A stretch of 64,000 nt of DNA from contig SJOL01008668.1 of the NCBI GenBank assembly GCA_004794785.1, positions 535,967-599,966 of the forward strand, given 5' to 3'. Below the pieces are notes generated by a model. The model was given only the letters and a program-made list of their open reading frames with translations. It had not been told where the DNA came from and made no database searches. A program made the position numbers and the translations under genes. Shown here in pieces: positions 53,161 through 64,000 of this stretch. How positions within the stretch are numbered: the stretch's first letter is position 1; the number at the start of each line of letters is the position of its first letter. The DNA comes from Opisthorchis felineus. Taxonomy: Eukaryota > Platyhelminthes > Trematoda > Opisthorchiida > Opisthorchiidae.

Positions 53161-53169
53161 TATCAGATC

Positions 53170-56100
53170 ACTTTGAACTGCACAATCAAAGACACAACAG
53201 GACAAGCAATTCTTTCAGGTGAATACTCGCGAGGAAATAAGAAAGAGTTTTGCTACCCATGATGCTGCCACCACTTGTGTAAATAAAATAAACGAGTACG
53301 ATCACTTTCACATAATCTGGTAATATTGCTACATCAGCTAATACCTCATCTCTTAAACCAACCGTCACGTACAGGCAAATACCAGTGAGTCTCAGAAGTC
53401 ACGTTTCGACGGGCTGTACGATGCAGGCACTTTGGGGCTAGTACTAGCAATTTGAAAATTCCGACTGTGCGGATACAACTACACATTAAAGTTCATCCTC
53501 ATCTTTTAAGTTTCTACAAGACGATTGTGACGAGGAACTGCAAAGACAATGATGACATTCTAAGCAGTTTACAAACATAATCACACAATGGTTGACGATC
53601 TTTTCATGAATTGTGAGTCTGACAATAAGTAGCGGAAACAAATTAGATGAACGTAAGATTTCAAAGGACAGAGAACCCCGGCCATTTTCAAGACGAAGGA
53701 AGCGGTCAGTTGCACCCTTCAAGCAAGCACCTGGTTACTCAGGTATTCCATTAGTTGATGCTCTGAGACGTTTTATTACTAGTGACTGCCGTCAGGAGAT
53801 CAAGTTTCAAGCAGGGTCACGTAAATAAGTATTAGCTCAGAATGGAAATACACATGGTAAACGTTCCAACATTTCCTCAGTTTTTGCGAGAAGTGATGGA
53901 ATTTTTCTACCTTCTCAGAGACAGCTTTGCAAAAACGGACCGATTATTTTCAGTCCCTAGATGCATCTTAAACTGTAGGAAAGCCAGACTCCGTGCACAT
54001 TTTGATTCGTACGCTAGAAGCAATATGTTTTGCTTCTGAGTTTATAACAAACTGCACTTGGTGGTGGGGAGTAAGGTGATGAAAACTGAAACCGAAAATT
54101 CCCTGTATCACCACGGAATGACCAGGTTGATTATATGAAAGAAGTGTTATTGTATGAACCAGGCTATGTATGCTGACTTTGCTATTTTAAACTGGCAAAT
54201 CTTCTGACGTACATAGAAAGAAGTTCAGACATGTCCGTCTTTTTGGGCGAAAATGCCTTCAGACACTTCATAAAGGAAGGTTTTCTTGTACGAACTCTTC
54301 TGGGAGCGTCATACCTAGAAATCTCAGCTCCAGATCAAAGCAAACATCTCATATGTCAGCCTATCTGCATTGCTTCTGTGACCACTAAAACAACGTTTAT
54401 TTAAGGCTGGCTGATAGATGGTGAAATACTTCGATTAATCGAATCTACGGTGCGTTTGTTGAGAACGAATCCATTATCTGAATTCATCGAATTAAATCAT
54501 GATTTTGGTAACGACTTTATCTGAAGAATATTGATGATTTCTCCAGAGACATGTACTTTTAAATGATATGATTCCCGATAATTTTGGTAACCGTGATTAT
54601 CACAAACGTGAACAAAATTTTGGGTCGATTATTAGTTGAAAACAGCGTTCAAATCTCCGTAAGTCGCCTTCAAGATTAATGAATTGTTCGAAATCATGGA
54701 GGAAAAATAGAGAGAAAAGCAATCTGACTGATATGTACTGGTGTGCAGTCAACATTGAAGATGCTTAATTGGCCGAGATGTGGGAGCCACATGTGTGGGT
54801 TACAGCTGAAGGCAGAAGATACGCTATCGGTTAGTATTCCTAGGCTCTGATCAAACTGTGGAAATGAAGTGACAGTCGTTTTGATTGACACAGGTAGGCT
54901 GTGTGAATTACCAAAGCACAGCACTTATCTGCGTGCACAGCCAGACATTGGCTGAGCCTAGACATCCCATTGGGTGCAGAGCAGCGAATGTCTTTTTTCG
55001 GTGTTTAGAATGGCAAAGGACTATCGGTAGAAGGAGAGCGTGTTTCTTGTGTTCTTCAACGCCATATTTTAACTTTCCTTCTCCTAAGTAGATGATATTA
55101 CATTACCCGAAACCCTTAGTGGATAGGAAGCCAGTTGATTCACCATGGTTGATGAGGTCTTTGGGCTGTACTAGTGGTCTGCTAATCGTAATATGAATTT
55201 TGAACACGGTGTGCCAGCCCAAATTGTAAAACCGCATGATTTCGGTCAGCAGATGGTACGCGATAATGAGCCTTAAAACTTGATACGAGGTTTGGTTTTC
55301 TGGGTTCCTTCTTGTCTGCGAATACTTGGGCAACTTCTCGCCGGAGGATGTTGGATAGTTACCCCGTAGCAACATACCCTGCTATTAGTTATCTCAGCGG
55401 CTATGGGGCTCACAGCAGAACAAATTCTCTCAAGTCCGTTTTCCAAGAAGCTTCAACAGTTCACTTCATGTTCAATGGACGGCATAAAATTAAACCACAT
55501 TTCGTCTAGAGTTAGTTTATAAAACAGATTCACACAAAAACCTGATTCATTATCCTCAACAAGCTGATGAAGTGCTAACCAAGTTTAGTCCGCATTCAAG
55601 GTTTACAGCTTCGCGAAGACTTTTTAGGAAATACAACAGTCACTGACAAAGTCTGGTCTCAAAGTCAACATCACCCGAATTAGATGCTACCTCAAGCTAG
55701 AAAACCAATCTAGCTAGGTCGATGAGAAGCATATCTCAAACCCATATGATGTTAAGTCGCCCGAGTCAAGTGAACTTCATATTTGTGGCATTTCTTCATT
55801 TACTTGAAACCAAAACCTTGTAGGGACACGATTAACCTTTCGGCACTTGAGACGTTCGGATTTGGTAGTCTGAGATGAGTGAGTAATATTTCGCCTGACA
55901 TTGTGATCGTTTTCCTAGATGGCTGACTAGTCTCCCGTGCAAACACATGACATCCGGCATTATGGCTACACACGAAAACATGAGGATGAAAGCAAAATGG
56001 CCAAACGGCACCAAATGGGACCATCTTTTCTGACGTCACCCGAAATGGAGAATTTTTGGCGACTGACAAGACAAATCGACTTACGGCAAACATATGCAAT

Positions 56101-59100
56101 CCAATCTTGGTGTTTTTGGTGTCAACCCGATGCCGATTGGATTCTGCCACAAAATGTGCGGCGATACCGTTAACTACACCAGCGCTGGTGGACACAAAAA
56201 CCAAAGACTAAACCTAGCAGTTAACATATCCATTAGCGTTCCCGGTATATCGCGGTAAACATTCAATTAAATCTGCAAGAGCCTGAGAACAGAATGTAAA
56301 CAACCTGAATAAATATGTCCACATCCTTTCCAACGTTACTAACACAAGGAACTGGTAACATAATTATCGCCAACAGTCATTTTTGAATTAATCATTTGGT
56401 GAAATCACATGGCTTCCTGAATAGCGCACTATCGGACTGCACTCTCGGACTGCATACTCTTTATGACACTCGTTCCATTTACCCAGAAGTTGTGCGATAC
56501 AAAACCACCGGTAAGGTTCTGATGAGCAGCTAAATTCAAAATGATTGTAAACCTGCGCGTTCACTCTCTGTTATTCTCTGCCCATGCACATTTCACCTGA
56601 TAGTCAGACTTTTGAAACAGATCTGGGAGTTGCAATATTTGGAAGTGTTGACCTTGTGGATAAAATGATACTGGATTCAATATTTCCTAATCCCAGGCAG
56701 TCCTCTTTTGAGGAATGCTTAGCTGTAAAACACCCCGAAGAATTCTTACAGGCTTCATGATTGATAACTATCTGTATAAGAGACAGGGACCCGAAAAGTA
56801 CTGAATACTTACCTATGTACACATCGTGTAACCACGGCCCACAGGCTCTTCCAAGAGGGCTGTTATTTCATTCCATTTCATGATGTGTATTGCGTTTATA
56901 TTCACGAATATTCGCTCAAGAAGAATAAAATTATATTATTCCCTTTTTTCAGTCGGTTACGTCTAGAATATGATCGAGTGATCTATCTGGGGCAGCAATG
57001 GAGTGATACCCAAGGAAAACTAGACAATCAGCACATTAGTGGCTGACACTGATTTGCAACTAAGTGATCAGAAGCAGTTATTTTATGCCTGGAACGAACC
57101 TGGAGCTGAGGACTGTAGTGAATTAAGTTTATCACTGGCCCGGAGAACATTCTTTCGTAGCCAGTGTCCCAGAACTTAATTGCGTCTTCTCTCCCCTCAC
57201 CCTTCACCTTCGTCCCTTTCATCAGAATTCTGCTGTAAAATATCTAGGTATGGCGCAATCAGGCAACCGCTGCTGGTCCTGCATATCTAAATAGCCTCTA
57301 ATACAATTGTACGTGTTCTTTTTCAAGCAGGAAGCCTTCTAGTTCCCTCACTTTTGTTCATAGATATGTTTATACTCAAAACTCTCCACTGCATATATTG
57401 TTGTCCAGTACCATGCTGGTTGAGAAAAATAACTTGCCCATTTTGAAGTCACTAAAACGTCTTCCAATGTGTATTGAAACTTGAAGGAATGTCTTGGTTG
57501 ACTTCGCAGTAACAAACATTCCAGCACCTTTTCCATATTCGGAAATATTCACTTCGACGACGTTCACCCACTTCACTGGCCAGGTCTATCTCATACGATT
57601 GTTCCAAGCACAAAAGTTACTGGTACTGTTCACGTAATGTAATTTTGTTGTCCCTTTCTTGACTCAGTTTCTAGTTAGTTCTACTACAATTTGCAATAAA
57701 CTCGCGTCCCACCTAATTTGTGTAGCTCCAGTGGATTTTTAATGCAAACCAAATCACTCCCTCTACATGTGATGCCACTATAAAGTGGAGAGTACCTTGG
57801 TAGATCAGGAGAATGAGACTTAAGGATCAAGGAAATGCATCCTGTAAGATGTTGTAATGTATAGAAAACTTTGCAAAATATGTAAGGAAAGGCGGTGTAC
57901 TTAAGGTTAGAGGGCTTGGAGAACGACCGTTTATGCAATAAAACAGAAATAACCAAGACTCAGCGCAATGGCGTGCAAATAATTGGTCCAAAATGGCATT
58001 AACGTCTGTGTTACAGGAAACCTATTGCTTGGTGGGTCTGGGTGCTCATTCGCGAAACTAGTTTGTGCAGAACATACAGGTGGAGATGGCTGGTTCGGAG
58101 AGGGTGCCGGTGCTGAGTTTGTCAACCCCACCAGTTTTCTACTTTGTTCCCAAACTCGGAGTTTTGCTGAGGAAAATAAATACTAGCATTTGAGTACAGA
58201 CTTAGAATTCCACAGTATAACTTTTGCATGATGTGCTGCCCTTGATATCCTGAAATTCTTCCAAGTTGATCACAAGAGAAACATAATATTCACTCTATAA
58301 ACTTTGGGTTTCTTTGTGTTACGAAACGGCACAGTCACTCGATTAACTAAAGTGTCCCTCGCGAAAAAATAGCACAGTGTTGGTTTGCATTTAACTGTGT
58401 TTCAATACAGTGATATAGTTCGCACATATATTGGAACCGGGTGTGCATATCTCTCGTTGTTCCGCCTTACAAAATCAACTAGGAGATAAAAAAACCGCAA
58501 GTCAAGATGGAATACGATATGCAATTTATCCATGAGTTCCGCCGGAACTTAAGCAACCGTTTCGCCACAGGCCTATAGCATGAAAGTATATCATTCAGGT
58601 CAACGCGTTCAGCTCGGAGATCAATTGGGATTATTCCGGACGAATTCCGGTAATTTGAACTGCACTGAGTGTGCCAATACATTTGATAGGTGATTGGTTA
58701 TGCCGATCCCTCGAATGACATCTAACATTCTATTTTTTCGGACATGGCCCATTGAGTGACATTCCTATGGTCTCCCGGATCGTTCTACAGGCAGCAGATT
58801 GAATCTAAGTGTACCAAATTCACATTGCATATGTACGGAAGAAGCTGATCCAATGTCGCGCATATTATCACACACGCAGACCCTGTATTCTGAGCTATGT
58901 AAGTTGGTACATTCCGGTCCAGATTGACTGATATGTGCTCGTGCCTGTGTTTTAGTGTATGTAAAAAAACATCGCAGTCCGTTTAGTTAAAAACGCCTGG
59001 CCTAACCTGCATTCGTAAGAAGCGATTCTAACATTCATCAGAACAACACAACCACAGCCAAGCAAGCCGCCCAGACCAAACTGGGACTCACAATTGACAG

Positions 59101-60299
59101 TCTGCAAGATCTGACAAGCATGTAGCATCTGCCGTAGAATCTGGTCCCATTTGATGGACGTCAAACCCCATCCCGAGATGGGGTTGATTAGGTCCACGAT
59201 TTGTTAACTGTCCGAAATTGTGAAAATTGTGTCTCGCTGCTCCGCTGAGTAAAGAACATTTTCTGACGCAGGGTTATTTGTCGTTTAACTATGAACAGCA
59301 GCGACGATTAAGCGTAGTAGGCCGAGTTTTGGGCATGGAATTCGGCTTCTCTGTATTCATCTGAAATACATGGGGCTGGATTTAAGTTCCGCCGCCTTCG
59401 GGTGGAGAGAATATCCTAAAGTCTTGGGATACGACTACGTGGTCCAGAAAAAATAAAAGCCGCCAGGAATGAGTTTTAACCTGGGCGGAAAATCAATGAA
59501 TATACAGGCGAATTAAATGTTCATGTTGCGGTCATGTTCCAATTTGCGTGTCTGACAAAATATGATCAACTGAACATCAAACACAGGATTCCATTTTGTT
59601 TATTTCAGATTGACCAGAATGGAATTAATATACAATGTGCTGTAGGAGAACAATTGGATGAACATAAGGTCAGCAAAATCAGACATGAATCAGACTTGGG
59701 TTTCAAAAGGGTGACTTGGATTTTGTGAGAAATGATGAATGATTTAGCAACAGATCACAGTTTGAATTGTTTTGTCCATACATGTCACGCGGGCTGTCAT
59801 GCACCAATCTACCCTCGCAGCGAAAATTCAACCAATGTTTGTTTGAGTGTAGTCGTGTTCTGCTAAGACGGAACATACTGTGGTATTCTCAGGTGACTCG
59901 CGTGTACGCCAGCGCATTTCTGGCCAAGTTTCTGTTGCTAGACCATATTAGTTGCGCAAACAAATTGTGCCCAAAAGTGCATACGAAACACACGTCTTTA
60001 GTGAGTATTTGGTAAGATGAAGTGTAGTCCTTAAATCTTCTTGTGGGATTTCGTCATAGCCGAAGCTTCTTTTCAAGCATAACCCTAGATCTCAGCGGGT
60101 GGTAATGTTCACGATAGATACCCGATTGCCTTTTGTGGGCACTTATGTTAGAATTTTAGTGAAACTGTACGAAAATCATAGGGTGGAACACGTGAAACAA
60201 TCCCCATATCCACTTCTGGGTAGAAATTTATGAGAGAGAGAGATTCAAACAGGGAAAAGCCTAGATTCACTCACTAGAAAGCTGACGAGAAGCAGACAA
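53170..60299. other. Unannotated non-coding DNA
   Basis: No gene is recognisable. The longest frame, 55,800-56,204 on the minus strand (134 codons), has no domain and is overlapped by a 78-codon frame on the other strand. Near 57,985-58,190 opposing frames are Gly-rich on plus and Pro-rich on minus, a composition effect. A GA dinucleotide run lies at 60,232-60,243. Confidence 0.5.
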
Positions 60300-60660
60300 A
60301 TGTTGTTATGTACCTCGGGCAGACGCTAGTGGTTTATCTTGGTTCACGGAAGGCAAAATAACGCTGCACTGATTGAGTTCACCCCAGTCTCACATTGTCC
60401 AGGAAGTCTGCGAAATCCCTATCAGGGCTTTGACCATTTTGACCAATGATGAAGCCCAGTACATCACGGATGGGAAGAACCGACATAATTGGCTGTGAGC
60501 AGATGGAGTCCTCCGAGTCTTCACTCCGCACGGAGATGTAGTCCAAGCAGAATCAAGCAATTGTTGAAACTGGGCAATTTGTTGCGTTGGACCAGTAACT
60601 TTTTTGGGGGACAAGTTCTTAGAGGTCTCATTTCCACCTGGTATATGGCCATAATGGCAC
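60300..60660 (-). mobile_element. Faint Gypsy-type RT N-terminal fragment
   Basis: In the 130-codon minus-strand frame (60,390-60,782), TTSPCGVKTRRTPSA, then FPSVMYWASSLVK, then SW and DWGELN just beyond a stop, follow the order and rough spacing of the start of a Gypsy RT. That reads as a Thr-x-Pro-Pro...RPRRL segment, 'RPSxSxWASPLxxVxK' and 'WRxCxDYRxLN'. The WASSL form is close to the CsRn1/Boudicca group known from flatworms. The interval between the first two blocks is about ten residues short. No active site or integrase could be read below it. Confidence 0.3.
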
Positions 60661-63600
60661 AGAACACAATGTGTTTTCGGTTTCAATAAATGTTTCGCCA
60701 CGTTCCTTACTTGGTACGCGGAAGACCCATTTCGCGAATTAGTTATTGGCGTTAAGAGTACCGGACAAATCAAACCCAACAAGTATTCTACACTCCGGAT
60801 GCCCCAGAGCTACATTACATCCAGCTTGAATATCACCATGTAGTCATACTGTACCATGTAATATTTGACTGCGACAACAGAGGTAGTCAACTGCCGAGAT
60901 AGAAAGTATTCTCTGTCAATACCTAGCCAGTGCATTTGCAGTAGACATTGCGCATTAGGAAGTTAGAAGCTATGAATGTAACACAGGTTCTATGTAGGGC
61001 TCCAGATGAAACTGAGCCTGAGCTCGAGTACGCAATAGGAGAAAGTATAAAAATATTGTTTAAGCATTACCACATTACGTAGTGCAATCGTCTTCGGAAA
61101 CAAGGGATTCAAAATAGGCTATAAAGTGTCGGAAAACGTCGGCACATGAGTAATGCCAAGCTTATGTATATACGCTAAGCCCAGGAGGTACATGCCAGTG
61201 CGAGCGGGGTGTAGAATATCACATAGACAACATGACCTTGGGAGAAACTTCACAATTAATTCGCCGTCTAGCTGAAAAGTCTTTCCCGTTAACTTCTCTG
61301 TATGCAGTCGTTACTTGTAGGCCCGCTCCCCTATATGGACATTTTACGTATAGAAAAGTTGTATAAAGATTTACCTAAATGTATGACAACTCTCAGAAGG
61401 TGACGAATTTCCGGATGTGTAAAGAATGCTTAATGAACGCCAATAATACTGCTGGATTGACTTCCGAATATGATCTTTGATAAAGTTCTTTCATACGTCC
61501 TTTGTGGGCTGCAACGCGAAAGCCGAGCAAGTGGACAATCCCCCTTTTGTGATTTTTGCTCTTGCTCAGGCAGCACATGGAAAACCTGAGTGCACAGATT
61601 TTGCGAAAAATTCTTGAACGAGTGCTTTTGAACGGTAGATTGGAAAGCTACCTTTCCGGACGCACTTTATCCGGATGGAGAAATGAATCTTGCAAACGGT
61701 ATTTTTACAAAATGCCTAATAGGATGTGTACTTGAAGACCAAAACAAGTTTAAAACGAAGTTTATCTACGTGCCTCTTAATGCGTTTTTCTAGTTTTATG
61801 TAGGAGAACACGGGATTCCCACTTGTTGGCAGAACTCTATTTGAAACAAACTATTTTGCCTTTTTAACGGAACATCAAATGTATGAATGGGAATGGGGCT
61901 GAGGATCTCCCATAAACTATCGATTCAAGAGCATTAAGAGGTGGAAGGCCATGGCATTATTTCCCACACACTCTATACTCCTGGTGTCGGAAGAAGCAGA
62001 TGAATCACAACCTCTTAACTGTTATCCATACTAGAAAGTTTTTGATAATTGTTCCAAATAATTACTTGAATAATTACCCCATTAATACTGCCCTTGAGTA
62101 GATAAATGCTCACTGTAATCATCCCGGTTTATTGAGAAGGCATAGCCGGCAGCAAAAGGCAGTCAGATTTGAATTTTCAAACTTATTGACAGACACGCAC
62201 TTTGGGTTTCCTGATGCCGGCACACAAGAAGACAGCAGTACAAATTAGACCCCTGTGTTTGATAAAATGGATGCGTGGGGTATGAACCAATGAATTCAAG
62301 TCAATGTGGAGTTTCTACGAGCTAGACCCTGAGAACCTCGTGTCGTTTATAAGAGAGTTCACAACCCTATTACGTCTAGCGCAGACTGGGCGCAAACACC
62401 AGCACCTTCCTCGATGTGAGATGCAAACAGCACGTTATGACTTACTTGCTAATAAACCGTGCTGACCTTTCCCCTAGGTTTCGCCATATTTGGTCGATTC
62501 CCCTATTGAATCCCTCAGATTTATTTCTGTACGTACACTATCATTATGCCATGCATGTTTCCTTCTAGCTTGGCATAGCTTCTGTGTCCAAAATAGCCGA
62601 ACAAGCATATGTCGGGGAGAAAAACAACGATCTCATCGGTTCGATACGATGTTGAAATACCATTTTTCCTACCAGGCATGCACACAAAAATGCAGAGATA
62701 TGGTGGTCAAGAGTTCTGTAGTAGGAATCGGCTGTGATTTTTTCATCTGACTGACTAAGTAATATGTTTACCAGGGGATCTGTATCCCAAACCCAAAAAT
62801 GTTCTCTCTTGCAACCTCTGCTGCTTCCACCGTTCCATTCCATAGCGTACCAAAAGCAGGCTCGAATATATAAACCATGCGGATGATACTTTTTACCTTC
62901 ACCAAACATTTATTTATTCAATTTATAGCTCCGCAATGAGGATGACTGCCTACTATCGTCTAATGTACAGCTGGCTGCCTAAAGGCTTCCATTTTCACTG
63001 GCTGAGGATCTCAGAGCACACGTGCTTCCCAAAAGTGAAGTGCTTGCTACCTGTCATAAAGAGACTGCAATCCATGTGGGGTATTTGCTATCATTTATTG
63101 CAGTCCCTGTTTATGGAGTTGGCTATTTTTTAAACTTGTCTGGTACCTATCCAGTGTGATCTCTAACTATGGTATGAAATCATGTGGTTTGGGTGACCTT
63201 CGTACGTCAATATCTGGTTGAACGCGGTTGACATGTGTAGTTCATACAAAGTAATCCATCTGTACTCTGCACATAGCGCCTGAAATAGTTCCAACTTAAT
63301 CGTCCGTCAAGGAACTTTCTCTAGCACATCAGGAGGCCTCTCAGGCGGTGACAAATTCCCGGGTGCTGAAGCGTTGGGCGTCGTCCGCCAAAAGTCGTTG
63401 AGCATCTAGTCGGTTTTCCGCGCCCCATCTATTTTATTGAATATGCGCCTAAGTATATCCATAAACCTCAAGTCTGCCCATTTGACCGCGGATGTTACGC
63501 AGGGTTCCGTATCTGCCCGATGCTGTATAAGCTGCGAAACCGTGTAAATTCTTTGTAAGCGAACTGGCAAACATTGTTGGAAACAGCTGTATCAAACACA

Positions 63601-64000
63601 GTGAATCCCGAAATAAGATGGTATAGATGTAGCAAAAATGTTGAGGTAGTTACATCGCTCAATTGGGAAATTTCGGGTCACTTAAAGTAAGTGTTGAAAA
63701 CTACGGTGTATTTGTACCTTTCAAGATGTCCTCGAAACACGAAACAAAACCAAGTTGGGGCTGGTCAAACGGGGGTCTCCCATTTGAGGGATACTTCTGT
63801 TGTCACGGCAGAAGCAATACGAGAATGAACGGCATTTTCAATATTCTGATCGATAAACGTCTAAGCATGATAGCTGCGGGCTATGGATTACGCGAAACTG
63901 TTTCCTAGATATCCTTCTTGCAACTGACCATCAGTTTTACAGTTTACAGCCCGGTCAGACGGCATTAGGGAGTCATCAGTCACTGATTTTATATTTCTTT
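60661..64000. other. Unannotated non-coding DNA
   Basis: No gene is recognisable. The longest frames are 114 codons (62,565-62,909, minus) and 86 codons (62,490-62,750, plus), which overlap each other. The upstream end of the 60,390-60,782 frame enters this stretch and includes a Cys/His group (HCVLCHYGH) that does not fit a gag zinc knuckle in spacing. Confidence 0.5.

Noticed and set aside
55800..56204. 134-codon minus-strand frame as a gene
   Set aside because: No domain, no splice or promoter signal, and an overlapping frame on the other strand; length alone is not enough in 64 kb.
57985..58186. Gly-rich plus-strand or Pro-rich minus-strand peptide
   Set aside because: Both follow from the same local GC-rich composition; no repeat or domain is present.

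Overview
The window is non-coding eukaryotic DNA with no intact gene that I can recognise. Over 64 kb the longest open frame is about 148 codons, and it lies inside a dead retroelement. Stops are frequent in all six frames, there is no operon-like packing, and I see no rRNA or intact tRNA. The DNA is AT-rich, CpG is not visibly depleted, and there are AT and GATA microsatellites. The retroelement set is a Penelope-like element with GIY-YIG endonuclease, Ty3/Gypsy pol remains and an R2-clade LINE. This suits an invertebrate metazoan with a large repeat-bearing genome; a flatworm is my best guess, but it is inference.

Layout. 1-20,340: ordinary unannotatable DNA, with two hammerhead-like motif groups (5,490-5,531 and 10,597-10,614) and an imperfect foldback (13,881-13,983). 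20,659-20,696: an (AT)19 tract directly abutting a 5'-truncated Penelope-like element on the + strand (20,697 to about 22,040, tail perhaps to 22,170). Its reverse transcriptase is broken by stops, frameshifts and lost catalytic residues, but the end of its GIY-YIG region is still open. 22,959-23,131: a GATA microsatellite. 23,760-25,800: a degraded Ty3/Gypsy pol on the - strand, readable in order as RT, RNase H and integrase. 25,801-41,150: little recognisable, with two tRNA-like SINE traces and a short TA tract. About 41,200-44,250: a degraded R2-clade LINE on the - strand, with zinc finger, RT, thumb and possible zinc-knuckle traces. 44,310-60,300: unannotated DNA with further tRNA-like traces and a weak RNase H-like patch. 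60,300-60,650: a faint second Gypsy RT fragment on the - strand. The rest to 64,000 is unannotated.

Nothing here looks like a working gene system; the recognisable units are independent fossil insertions. I identified them by reading translated motifs by eye, allowing frameshifts, so boundaries are approximate. The Penelope-like element is the most secure, then the R2-like and first Gypsy elements; the rest are weak.
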